Source: Clonostachys chloroleuca (taxonomy: Eukaryota > Ascomycota > Sordariomycetes > Hypocreales > Bionectriaceae). From it: a stretch of DNA of 64,000 nucleotides. The translations under genes and the position numbers were made by a program. A model generated the notes under the pieces. It was not told the DNA's origin and did no database searches. It saw only the letters and a list, made by a program, of their open reading frames with translations. Numbering within the stretch: the stretch's first letter is position 1; each line of letters starts with the position of its first letter. The DNA lies in the NCBI GenBank assembly GCA_037952775.1, contig JBANAY010000003.1, positions 23,932,001 through 23,996,000 of the forward strand, written 5' to 3'. Of this stretch, positions 12,246-22,520 are shown piece after piece.

Positions 12246-14174
12246 TCATCTCGATTTGAGATGGCTCTGGAGTAAATCAATTTGGTGGTTAAGCTGCGCA
12301 AGCCGCCCATTAGTATCTTGGTGCGATCTAGCCGTCGCCACCGCTTCTCGCAAGCTCTTCGCTGCATCGAGATAATTCTGAGCATGTTGGTTATTCAAAG
12401 TAATGGTTCCATCCTCCTCCTCTCTCTGTTTCGGAGCTGAATTGTTCTTCAGATACGGAGAATATGGACGATGTGGTTTTTGACCACGCATGCAGAACCA
12501 AAACAAAGTACCGGCGCATATATTTCGTAACATTTGAGGCGCGGCATCAATCAAAGAGTAAGACATACCAGAACTCCCTCGAAGCCTGGTGTCCTTTGCC
12601 CACTGGGCTACTTCTAGAACGCCGTGAGCTGCACGCAACGTTTCGGATTCAACGCGTAGAGCAGCTATCTCCCCCTCTAATGTATCTTGACTTCGAAGCC
12701 CAAACTTGGAGACACAATCGTCTATTTGCAAGTAGCAGTTGAGTTCTAGAAGTCGGAGAGCCGCGAGGCGCAGGTGAGCACGTTGATCTGATGCTCTGGA
12801 TAAAGAATCGGCGTTGACACGAGCCGGAACTTGGAGATGCGTCGGACAACTGTTTTCCCAGTTTTGAAGATCCGTATACAGAAGCTCCAAATCTTCAATC
12901 ATGATCCCTAATCGCTTTATGGAACCACCGCAAAGGGACTGTGATATTTTGCGAGCAATCCTCGCCAAGTTGAGTAAAGCATCGAGGTATCCCTCTGTTT
13001 TGTTCGGGGATAGATGTTCAGCGATTTCGGTATCATCGTCCCGGATTCGTGAAATAGTTTTACAGTCGAGAGTGTGGAAGGCATCTAGGCCGTATACGTG
13101 CCAAAAGAGAAGCGTCCGGCGCTCGTTGGCCTTTGCAAGTATCAAGGGTTCCGACGATGAGATGGGATTGCGAGAGACTTCTTGATGACACTGGATCTCG
13201 GATTGCAGCGTCATCAAGACCAGCGAGTCATGTCCAAGGAAGAGCTTGGCCAGATGGGATTGAAGCGGCAGTCCATATTCAGGGTCATATTGAAAGCCTG
13301 CCATCAGAGCAAGGGCTTCCAAGTCATCTAATCGAACCGACCCTTCACTATTTGGTCTATTGTAAGCTTCCAAGATGGCGTCTTGGAATTGACGGGCAAG
13401 ACGCTGCTGGAGGTCCCAATTATCCAAGTCTGTCGAAATAAAAGGGACTCCGCGGCATGCAACAGCGCTGGAAAGCGCACGGCTACATTGGCCGGAACGA
13501 TAGTCTTCCCAAAAAGAGTCTTCAAAAAGGATGGGGATTGAGCAGGCGGCGATATCGAAATACGCATGTAACGCATCATCGAACAGATTCGGATCGATAC
13601 GTTGTGCTTCTGATGAAGATGTATGCTGATGTGAACGAGGACAATTGTCACAAAGCAAGTTATCGCCTATTTCATCATTGTTGACGCTCAGTGTCTGGCT
13701 GGGGCCAGTTGATATCGACATCTGGTCGGGTGAAATGAATATTTGATCAAGAAATGATGTGCTGTTTGAGCTGATTCCAAGGAGCTGATCCAGGAGTTCG
13801 AAATCGATAGCTGAACTCTGATTCGAATAATCGCTTCCAGCCGTCGCTGGACCTGATAAGGAGCCCCCAGATGGAATGAAAGATGAGGGAAGGGCAGCAG
13901 CATCCTGCGCTGATGGGAATGGTGGAGGCTGGGCAGTTATGGGTGGGGGGTTGTTTGTTGCATCTCGAGTCTCCTTGGGATCAATAGGATGTGGCCACTT
14001 TCTTTTTTGGATGCGCACGTCGTCGGACTCATCGAGGTGGCATGGAACATGGCGTAGATCACAATGAGAGCAGCTTTGGTGGCCTTGCCTTGCCCGGATC
14101 GTGCGATCGCATTTGATCTTGCGTCGGAAACAGAAGTCGCATGACCCACGCTGGATGCCTCTCTTGAGCTGCAT
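12246..14174 (-). CDS. Zn(II)2Cys6 transcription factor (island 1)
   Basis: A single uninterrupted frame of 642 codons begins at the ATG at 14174. The frame stays open upstream, but only with non-ATG codons. Near the N-terminus is a Zn2Cys6 binuclear cluster with the order C-x2-C-x6-C-x12-C-x2-C-x6-C (CDFCFRRKIKC ... CSHCDLRHVPC), followed by a basic stretch (KRKW). This is a DNA-binding domain for CGG-type half-sites. A middle region with LLFWHVYGLDAFHTLDCKTI resembles the fungal-specific transcription factor domain. The gene is divergent from the RTA1-type gene, and the 302-bp space between them holds a regular CGG array. Local regulation of that neighbour, and of itself, is therefore a reasonable inference. 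No introns were needed. Target genes are not known. Confidence 0.88.
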   Translation of the reverse strand: MQLKRGIQRGSCDFCFRRKIKCDRTIRARQGHQSCSHCDLRHVPCHLDESDDVRIQKRKWPHPIDPKETRDATNNPPPITAQPPPFPSAQDAAALPSSFIPSGGSLSGPATAGSDYSNQSSAIDFELLDQLLGISSNSTSFLDQIFISPDQMSISTGPSQTLSVNNDEIGDNLLCDNCPRSHQHTSSSEAQRIDPNLFDDALHAYFDIAACSIPILFEDSFWEDYRSGQCSRALSSAVACRGVPFISTDLDNWDLQQRLARQFQDAILEAYNRPNSEGSVRLDDLEALALMAGFQYDPEYGLPLQSHLAKLFLGHDSLVLMTLQSEIQCHQEVSRNPISSSEPLILAKANERRTLLFWHVYGLDAFHTLDCKTISRIRDDDTEIAEHLSPNKTEGYLDALLNLARIARKISQSLCGGSIKRLGIMIEDLELLYTDLQNWENSCPTHLQVPARVNADSLSRASDQRAHLRLAALRLLELNCYLQIDDCVSKFGLRSQDTLEGEIAALRVESETLRAAHGVLEVAQWAKDTRLRGSSGMSYSLIDAAPQMLRNICAGTLFWFCMRGQKPHRPYSPYLKNNSAPKQREEEDGTITLNNQHAQNYLDAAKSLREAVATARSHQDTNGRLAQLNHQIDLLQSHLKSR

Positions 14175-14269
14175 TTTCAAGGGTTCCAGAGCAGAATGAG
14201 CGGCCAACTTTCAAAACTATTGCCATGTGCCCGTCTCAGAAGCGAGGAGAGTTGGAAGGAAGAGCTTGT

Positions 14270-14364
14270 CGGGGATTGAGCGGGACTTGAACGGAACTTA
14301 GGCGGGGGTTACGCGGGCAAACCACGGGAAAACCAAGGCGGACCAACAGCGGCGATTCGGACGG
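14270..14364 (+). promoter_or_regulatory. Array of CGG half-sites with 11-bp period in the shared promoter
   Basis: CGG triplets start at 14270, 14281, 14292, 14303, 14314, 14325, 14339, 14350, 14358 and 14362, all on the plus strand. The first six are exactly 11 bp apart, and so are 14339 and 14350. Unit examples are CGGGGATTGAG, CGGGACTTGAA and CGGAACTTAGG. CGG is the usual half-site of Zn2Cys6 proteins, and one is encoded by the gene that starts 96 bp away. Function is inferred from spacing and position. Confidence 0.6.
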
Positions 14365-14476
14365 GAGATTGCGTGTGTGTCTTGTAACCGGGAGACAAGC
14401 CCTAGAAATAAACGTACAAAACTGGTCGTTTCTTTTCTCATTTCCAAACTCCTCAAGCCAGTCGACTCAAGCCTAG

Positions 14477-15439
14477 ATGAACACCACTGACAACAACCAT
14501 GTTCTCCCTAACGGTGTTGGGCGAGTCAGCTTCGTCCCCATCCTAGCGCCAAACGCGATTTTCCTAACCATCTTTTGCATCCTCCTTCTTGTACATGCTC
14601 TTCTCACCTTTCGCTACTGGAGATTCTACGGCTATGCTATCGGCATGGTGGGGGGTTTGTTATTAGAACTTGTTGGCTACGTTGCTAAGGTCCAGCTTTC
14701 CTATAATCAAAGCAACAAAAATGCATACATCATGTTCGTATCGCAACCAGCAGGCTACAAAAATATCCAACTCTATGAGCTGACTCCTACATGAACTATT
14801 CTCAGGTTTATCATTGGACTTACCCTTGGTCCCACATTTTTGTCGTCTTCCTTGTATCTCGGGATTAGCGCCTTACAAAGATGGTACCAAACAACCTGCT
14901 TCTCGCCCGTTGGCCCTAAACTCTTCGCCACCCTTTTTATTCTTGGAGACTTTATATGTCTTGCCTTTATTGGCGTAGGAGGCTCCTTAGCTGCCATCTA
15001 TTCTGATCAACCAATTGGCGTGAACCTCATGATCGTGGGACTTGCAACCCAGGTTCTTTTCACCGCAATATTCTGCATCCTTCTATCCATTTTCTATCGG
15101 AGTACTAGGAGGACTCTGGCCGCAGACCCAAAACGCTGGTTTGTGCTTGGTGAGTGACACAAGATCAGTTAGTTCGGACATTGGAAATGCAAAATTAGTA
15201 GCTAATGCAAACACACATTCACAGGTGCCGCTATTGCCTCGGCGTGTCTTTTTCTTCGCTCGTGCTGGAGGGTTGCAGAGTTGAGTGACGGGTTCAATGG
15301 GCCGCTTGCATCAAAAGAAGGCATCTTCATTGCACTCGATAGCATTCCAATTACCGGGATGTCGATCATTCTCACATTCCTCCAACCGCAATTCTGGTTT
15401 TCAAATCAGAGAAAGATTGACTTAGATCTTCCGGAATAA
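14477..15439 (+). CDS. RTA1-family multi-pass membrane protein (lipid-translocating exporter-like)
   Basis: Three exons (14477-14733, 14806-15149, 15225-15439) encode 271 residues, close to the usual RTA1-family size. Introns are 72 bp (GTTCGT...CTCAG) and 75 bp (GTGAGT...GCTAATG...ACAG), and phases match. The protein has about seven hydrophobic segments. It also has family-like landmarks: the G..LELVGYVAK segment after the second helix, GPTFLSSSLYL, and the loop LRSCWRVAELSDGFNG before the last two helices. Yeast RTA1 and RSB1 relatives affect resistance to lipophilic compounds and sphingoid-base export at the plasma membrane; the substrate here is unknown. The short 5' distance to the divergent Zn2Cys6 gene suggests a shared promoter. 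The first 5' splice site is not the consensus form, so that intron is slightly less certain. Confidence 0.87.
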
Positions 15440-16516
15440 TCGTGCTAGATTGGGGGAGAACCCAAGAGAGAGAATGGGCCGCGATTCGATTGGGGAATGA
15501 AGACCTGTACAGGCCAGCGACGGGGTTTCACGATGGCACCATATCACGGAGCAGGGGTTTTCCTGATCGTCGAAATAATGGAAACGCGAGCGCTATACAT
15601 GTCTTGTGGATGGCTAGACGCTTCGGAACCCACGTTGAATTACGCCAAGGCATCATGGAGCCTCGTGTCGTTGGACTTGTGTTGGGCAGAGTAGACTGCC
15701 AGAAAAGTACGTTCAGACGAGAGGGCTACTTCGAGCAGCGTTTCTACAAGAACGCTCAGTCCTGTCTATTTGAAAACCAAGAATACGAGGAGACTTGCGC
15801 TACACTCGTTTGACTGAACATCAGTTTCTCAAGAAGGGTTAGGGCTTATGGAAAACGGTAGTCTTTTCTTGTGTGGCAACCGAAGAATCTATCGTTACTA
15901 TGTTTCATTTGTGATATTGCAGAGTAGCCAGCTTCTCATAGCTTGCTCACAACACGTCAACTAAAGCTAGTCAATATAGGATGGTGATGCAAACTCCCCG
16001 GAGATAACGGCGACAGGAGCGGTGGCCCTCTCAATTCCCATCGGTCGGAGCCTATACTCAGCTCCACGGCGTTAAACGAAAAGGGACAGCCGTCTTTCAA
16101 TGCGCGGTTGCATTCCCAAACAAGCCTCTTGTTCGCAATTAGAGTTCTAGTCACTTTCGACAATTTTTGGAAGGACCGGCCGATACGAATGCCATAGCCT
16201 TGCGATTTGACAGATGCAAGGGGCTCTCTTTAACTGACTTGCATGAACTTTTCCAAGATCTTCCACATTGAGTAAAGACGACACGCACAGCTCCTGAAGG
16301 TATTTGGCGGGTTTTTCACGCTCTTGACTGTTGATAGAAGGCCAAGGTGATGCGAGGCCGCATTCTGCAACTATAAGAATGCACCGTGTCCCCCTTACTC
16401 ACTCACTTGCTAATACGACCTTCCAGAATAACTTCTTGATTCCTTCATATTCAACCTCATATTATCAATTTCCATCACCTGCGGTTTTCCTCCTATTGTT
16501 TCCCATTGTTATCACT
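15440..16516. other. Gap between RTA1-type gene and BCS1 pseudogene; no supported gene
   Basis: An open frame of 123 codons at 15442-15813 starts 2 bp after the RTA1 stop, shows no recognisable domain and probably lies in the 3' untranslated region. The rest holds no convincing frame, RNA gene or repeat. Confidence 0.5.
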
Positions 16517-17627
16517 ATGACGCTCCTCAGCAACATCAGCCCGCCTCTCATCCAAGAGGCACTGTCCCAGCCGATGTCCATTTTGGACCTCTTCCTTCCT
16601 GGTTTCTCAAACATCACCAATACTGCCAGTCGGGCCCTGAATAGCAACATATCTGGCTACACCCAGCTAATATACCTCTTTACACTGGCTGTATTGTTGA
16701 AACCATATATATTTCGATTCATAGATTGGTTTATTGATCACTTCAGTAAGTCATAAGAAACAGAATCACAGGACCCGGGCTCACCTGTACAAGCATCAAC
16801 CCTCCAGATCAAACGCTATAATGAAACATACGACATAATCCAAGTGTGGGTATCAGCTCATGAATTGGAGAATACCGCTCGTTCCATTCGCGCCAAAATC
16901 AACAAGAAACAAAGAACTCATGATGCCCGTACTAAAAAGCCGCTCCAGTATACCCCATAGGAAAGGGCTTTCTACTTCTGGTACGGGAGGTATTTGCTTT
17001 CGTACAAAACCACACAGGTGGATGTCGGCTTGCGCAAGGAGGAACAGATCTCCATCACTTGTGTTAGGCGATCTTCGCAAATCCTGAAACATCTTATGGA
17101 AGACTGCCGATGTGAATTTCTCGATGGATTGAAGAATAAAACAACTATCTATTCACATCGCGAAAATCACTGGAAAAAAGAAAAGGCGGTGGATGCTCGA
17201 CCTCTTACGACCATCATACTTGATGAAGAGCAAAAAGGTCAACTCATCAATGATATCAATAAATTCCTCGACCCAGATACAAAAATCCAGTATTCCGATC
17301 ACTCGATCCCCTACAAACGAGGATATCTTCTACATAGACCTGTGGCGCCACTCGTGATCATGTCATTATTATATTACCAGCCTCAAGCCATCTCACGACC
17401 CAGGGAAAATCGAACGACCTGGCTTGACCAGGCAGGAGCCATTCCATCAAGTATATCCTTTCCATCTGAGAACCAAGCCCGTAAGACGGCGCAGCTTGGC
17501 AGACACCCTCGACCTCCTACATATTCCACCGTGATGCTTTTCCAATTACTATGGCGACCAGCTCGTACGCGAAAACCAGCCGACTACACTAGATAAATAT
17601 CTACGGGACATTCGCGCTCTCAACTAA
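16517..17627 (+). pseudogene. BCS1-type AAA ATPase pseudogene with internal deletion
   Basis: Exon 1 (16517-16745) encodes a start with a hydrophobic segment (YLFTLAVLLKPYIF) as in fungal BCS1-like proteins. A 48-bp intron follows (16746-16793). Exon 2 continues in frame with the BCS1 N-terminal domain (STLQIKRYNETYDI, then KEEQISITCVRRSSQILKHL and SIPYKRGYLL). Two defects are visible. An in-frame TAG at 16958-16960 sits where a Trp is expected, in a G-to-A context. After GYLL the Walker A motif GPPGTGKS is missing and the sequence jumps to what looks like a later part of the AAA domain, in another frame (LTRQEPFHQVY). Without nucleotide-binding motifs it cannot be a working ATPase. BCS1 itself inserts the Rieske protein into complex III; fungi carry many paralogues of unknown role. 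Confidence 0.8.
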
Positions 17628-18271
17628 TCTAAGGAAGAAACAAAAGAATCGAGTAGGAAGGGTTTTCAGCGGGTGGTGGGCCAAACACGTGATCGCGTGA
17701 GCTTGTAACAATGGGTAGATTTTGAGTCGGTTGGGCGTAAGATCTCTCGTTACTTCATTCCTCAAGGTACTACTCCTTAAGGCACTACGCCTCTCAACTC
17801 TCTAATACTGTCTATAGCCTACAAGAGAGATAGAATATACAATAGGTACCTATACCATCGGCTGATAATAGCTCTTGATTAATTAACTAATAATTATATA
17901 GACTGTATACGCTGAGTTATATACGAGACCTACCGTACATACAGAATACACTAGACAGGACCGCATAAAGTCGCGTATAAGATTGGCCAATTACTCGTAT
18001 ACGCAAAGTGAATCCCCGCCTATATAAACACTTCTCCTATTCGGCGTATCGTACGAAGTATTACTATATATACAGAGTTAGTATTATACCGAACCCCTGC
18101 TACTGTTATTATTAGCCCTAAATACTATATCCGGCCTTTATCTTTTTACCAATTGCGTATTAGCGAACTATAGTAAATCTTCTCAAAACAGCCCAAGTTT
18201 CAGGCCTTATATTTAAGTAACAACAGTTACTATAAAGCTAACCAATTTCTCGCCGGTAGTATAATATCATA
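17628..18271. other. Gene-free stretch, partly AT-rich
   Basis: No open frame, RNA gene or clear repeat. From about 17760 the sequence is rich in TA steps and may be a lightly RIP-mutated remnant. Confidence 0.4.
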
Positions 18272-18805
18272 TTATATGAACGCTCCTTCCACTCCAGCGA
18301 GATTATGTAAGAAACCTGGCTCTAGCTGGCTCCTAATACTGTAAGGACGAGATACCGCCTTAATCTTCCCGCTCGTATCTTGAATCCGCTGTCGCTTGTT
18401 AGGCTCCAGGGCGGCCAGCTGGTGTCGGGGTGGCGAGAGAAGCTGCGGGCGCTCGAAATCAATGATCATTACCTCTCGAGTTTCTGGGTTGAAGAGTATA
18501 TTTTCCTGGCGCATATCTATATATACTACCCCTTCGTGATAGATAGCTTTTATAGACCGTATTGCTATTTCTGTTACAGAGACCTCATTAAGATCTGTTG
18601 TATCAATATCTCTTAAACCGATACCTCCCCAGGATATAAATAACAGGTGAACCACCTCAACGCGGAAATCATAGTAGTACATCCTGCCGAGGGCACCAAG
18701 GTCGATAGCACCGAGGAATACGGGTACATGGGTCGCTTGTACTGTCCTAACTGTATGCATTTACCTCAATTTCCGAATTCATTTCGACCACAGATAAGAG
18801 TTGTA
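18272..18805 (-). pseudogene. Protein kinase-like fragment, degraded
   Basis: The minus-strand frame contains HEGVVYIDMRQENILFNPE followed by VMIIDFERPQLL. This corresponds to the kinase catalytic loop HxDxxxxN and the metal-binding DFG-like segment (here DFE) of a fungal kinase-like family common in accessory regions. The expected catalytic-loop His is Tyr (H-to-Y, a C-to-T change). Upstream, family-like sequence (EIEVNAY) lies in another frame, so there is a frameshift near 18770. The N-lobe is missing. It is a relic, not a working kinase. Confidence 0.6.
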
Positions 18806-20525
18806 GCCCAGAATCAGCACATCACCCGCCTGCAGTAATCATGATTGCTCACAGAGCCACCTCAGAACTAGTGGCCTTTTGCTATGCCCATAGCCATATG
18901 AACAAACAATGGCAACCTTTAGTAGCACTGATAGCCACCTTGATAGTGAGAACAGTGCTGGTGCTATACAATTGAATAGATTCTTGAGCTCAAAGTTCAA
19001 GCTGGGCGTAGTGTGTGAACAATTCTTTCTATCAGTGGTCATATGGTTGCTATATAATTCTATTGTAGAGCTACAAGCCACTCATGGGATATTGTGGTGC
19101 AGCCACTCGAGTCGAAGCTGACCAAAGACCCTGGCATGAAAGGGCAAGAGGAGCCGAGAGTGAGTCCAATCCGAGAAACGTATATGGATGCAAGTGGTGG
19201 ACAACGTATTGTTCAAGTCACGAAATTCCAATTATGTCCCTGCGCTGAAGTGTTTCACTTGTGCTAGACCTCAACTACCTTTGAACTTATTCGCCTTGCC
19301 GGGCTGACCACAGGACGGCTCACCAAAAGAGAGCATCCCTGTCTTCAATAAGAATACCCCAAGTATCTTCAGGCGACTCATATGTACCTACCATTTAAAG
19401 TAACATTAGACTTTCCCGCCATCTCTTTCGTAGACAGATTGCTTCTACCGTAGTAACCGCATCGATCGAAACACAACTTCTCTCCTTCTCTGTCCCTTAT
19501 AATACAGCAGAGAAATGTAGACATTGATTAAATTAATTCTTATTCTAAAAGCGTGTTTGATCTCCTAAATGGTGAATGTGGGGGATGCTGTTATGCAGCG
19601 TGTGATCAACAACAGTCTGTAGCTTCTTTCGTCATGTGTGGCTGTCTGGGGCTGTGACATGCACAAACTCCGAGGATGCTTCTCACGTGATGATTGATGG
19701 AATCTCATGGAAATAGACCATACCTTACCATATTTGTGGCATGGGGCGTGCAGTTAGAAATCAGATAACAAGAATCAGAAAAAGGCAAGAATTGGACATA
19801 CGAGGTCATTATTGAACACAAAAGATAGAAAATGCTGCATGAGAGGCCAAGGCCTTACCGAAGTCTAGCCTCCATCATACATTGAAGCACAAAAAGGCTT
19901 ATGCCAGTCATATGGCTGGGGCTTCCATAGCGGTTTCTTAACACTAACACTCGCTGGTCCTTATTATATGGAATATATGTATGCCTAGCAACAAGCCCAG
20001 AACAGCATTAAAACTAGATACAGATTTGGCGGTGATTTGCGAACCCAGTAGATTACTGCTTATATTCGGCTTTCTCTTTTCCAGTCTCTTCAGTACTTTA
20101 GAGGCTTATTACACACCCTTGCAGGTACCTACAGATACTTCCATATACATGAGAATCTTTTTCAGCCATTAATGGCCCCATTTCAGCCTCTAATTGTTGC
20201 GCTAAAGTGAATTCCCCGGAAATAAAGTGCTGCTGAAGATAGTCATTCAAAAGTACTGCTAAGTACATAACGATTTGGACAGTGCCACTTTATACTGGCA
20301 GGTACATCACAAGCAGTTCAAGGTACGAGGGCATGTGTTTCAGGTTTCATGTGAAATCACGTGACCGATAAAGAATGCAGATTTTGCTTGTCATTTGCGT
20401 AGATGCGTAGATTTTTATTACACATTGATGATAGCTTGAGTCTCATACGGGTGTATCAATGCCTTGCAAATTATACATATAGAGACTAAACTTCGTACTC
20501 TTCACCATCATCTGTAAATCTAGAA
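18806..20525. other. Gene-free stretch
   Basis: Only short overlapping frames on both strands (for example 18839-19121 and 19981-20172) with no domain, codon pattern or partner exon. No repeat or RNA gene was recognised. Confidence 0.45.
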
Positions 20526-20785
20526 TTACCTCCAAATTAGAACAGAGTGTGGCTCCAGGAACCTACCACAGTATGGTAATAGCCGGTCGATAAACCCATC
20601 AGACTTCCGTAGTAGTCGAACCCTCGTATACTTCAGAATAGAGAACACCATCAAGGGTGTACGCAGGCAGAATCTGATTCGGAAGCGTGGATATGCGCCT
20701 AAAGGTGTTGTGCCGGAGCAAATCAAACGATTTCACCGGGGCAATCGGCTTTCCAATGCCTAAATCACAACAACTTTCGTCGATA
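20526..20785 (-). pseudogene. Tc1/mariner-like DDE transposase fragment, frameshifted
   Basis: The minus strand reads VIDES, then after a change of frame ILPAYTLDGVLYSEVYEGST, then in a third frame GFIDRLLPYCGRFLEPHSVLI. This order matches the catalytic domain of fungal Tc1/mariner-type DDE transposases: a first-Asp-like VIDES, the LPAYT block, and the stretch just before the second Asp. The second Asp and everything after it are absent, and at least two frameshifts separate the blocks. The 5' side is cut at a T14-G15 homopolymer junction (20803-20831). It is a dead remnant. Confidence 0.65.
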
Positions 20786-20802
20786 ACGACTAATTTTTTT
20801 AA

Positions 20803-20831
20803 TTTTTTTTTTTTTTGGGGGGGGGGGGGGG
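20803..20831. repeat. Adjacent homopolymers T14 and G15
   Basis: Fourteen T (20803-20816) directly followed by fifteen G (20817-20831) at the 5' break of the transposase relic. The form is unusual and could be an assembly artefact. Confidence 0.8.
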
Positions 20832-22520
20832 TTTCAACCTATGGGAGGGACAGGCCTATGAAGTTATAAGAGAGGGTAACGGTAGGGATGCCAAGGGTAT
20901 CGGCGGATTCCTAAAGCCGAGCAAAGATGGCCAGATAAGTAGAGCTTGAAGCACACGCTTCTACAATTCCTCCTCTTCTACTCTCGGACCAATCAATATA
21001 CAGTACAATCCACATTCACACAGTCACCCAAAGCAATCCCGCGACCATCCGTGCCGAATGTATGTGAGCCAGTATTCTCATACAGGATGTCTTCTACAGC
21101 CTGTAGAACCGACTGTCGCCGACACCGCCGGATCACCCGATTATCAGACTTATTCCGATCTCTACCTGTGCATCTGAAGCAGTTGGCGGCGCTTCTCTCT
21201 AGTTCAGTTTCTATGCGCCTTAATTCTCTTTATTCAATTTCCGCTCAACTGTTTTCTGGATAGATTTTGGACAGGTTTGGATGACTGCGACGGCTTGCCG
21301 ACTTTAGCTGGCTATATAGCACCTTTCGCTGGAGTTACAGCCTGTTTTTTAGCACCTTTTACCTGGTGCGCTCGCCCCGTCTAGCTTCAGAGCAGCCAGG
21401 TCAAGGGTTTCCAGGGACGGCTGAGGCGTTGCTGATGAGCCGACGGACTCTGTGTTTGACTCGATGTCTTCTACTTCGCCGCAGCCCACTGGGCATTGGC
21501 AGATGGCCCTGTATTCCTATGGCAGTTATTGTTATTATTATTTTTTTTTCTCTTCTGCTCTTTCCCCCTGCTCTTGAGATTTGAGCGCTAGAGGTTGTGG
21601 CAGGATTTGCTCACCAAACATAACATATTACTAGCATCAGAACAATGGCAGGCCCGAGAAGGCATAGGGCCAAGACTACCGGGAGGATGGAATGCTGGCC
21701 TTGGTGATGATCACCATTAGAAAATGAGCGTGGAAGGAAGGTAGCCGAGGGCCATGGCTAGCGGTAAAATCGCTTAGGCGAACTGAAATTGGAAGAGAAA
21801 AGACCAAGTTTTGAGGATCGCGATAATGCCCGTGTTTAAGAGGTCTTCATTTTCAAACCGTAGGTCAACGGGTTTCGCCCTTAAAAGAAAATGAGACGAA
21901 ATCAGTGTTGATAGCAAGTATACAATAACTGCTCTCAATGCACCAGATTAGCGAGGGGACTGGAGTCTAGACTCCTCTAGATCATGCTGCGGGCGGATGG
22001 AGAAGGGGTGGAGATGGTGACAGATCAAACTCTATTGTTGCTCGTCGCATCCTAACCAAAACTATACGACTCAATGTGGCTCCGTGGCTGGCGTGACACA
22101 ACGCACCGGTACGTACGGCATTCGGCGAGAGAACCCGGGGTTCCCCGGGAGACATCGGAAATGGGGACATGGCCTCAGCGAGATGCCATTACTCACGTAA
22201 TATTCTTGGCAATTTGCTTCCGCCAACGGTAGAACAACTCGCTAAATCAATCAGTATCACAATAAGCCACCTGGATTGCGATGGCGCTTCCAATTCCAAC
22301 AGGAGAAAAGGTGTTGTCACGATAAGTAGCTTTATTTATCATTGGTGGCACATCATCATATTCTCTGCATTAGCCCATTCGAAAACTAAGGGTTGTAAAT
22401 GTTAGAATACAGGAATAAGCTAAATACATATAGGGTTTGCAGCAGTTAATTAATTCAAAACGTTTAATACAATAAGTAAAATAAATCGATAGAGCATGCC
22501 GCCATCTTACATTCAGTCAT
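20832..22520. other. Gene-free stretch
   Basis: Ordinary base composition. Short frames (20946-21263, 21366-21584, 22169-22405) show no domain or family likeness and no splice partners were found. It could contain very degraded genes. Confidence 0.4.

Noticed and set aside
12246..14207. N-terminal extension of the regulator to 14207
   Set aside because: The codon at 14207 is TTG; the first ATG in frame is at 14174, still upstream of the zinc cluster.
15442..15813. Plus-strand ORF of 123 codons right after the RTA1-type gene
   Set aside because: No family, starts 2 bp after a stop codon and overlaps another frame of similar size; more likely 3' untranslated sequence.
18839..19121. Possible foldback (MITE-like) element
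   Set aside because: Only short scattered inverse matches such as CATATG were found, with no terminal inverted repeats or target duplication.
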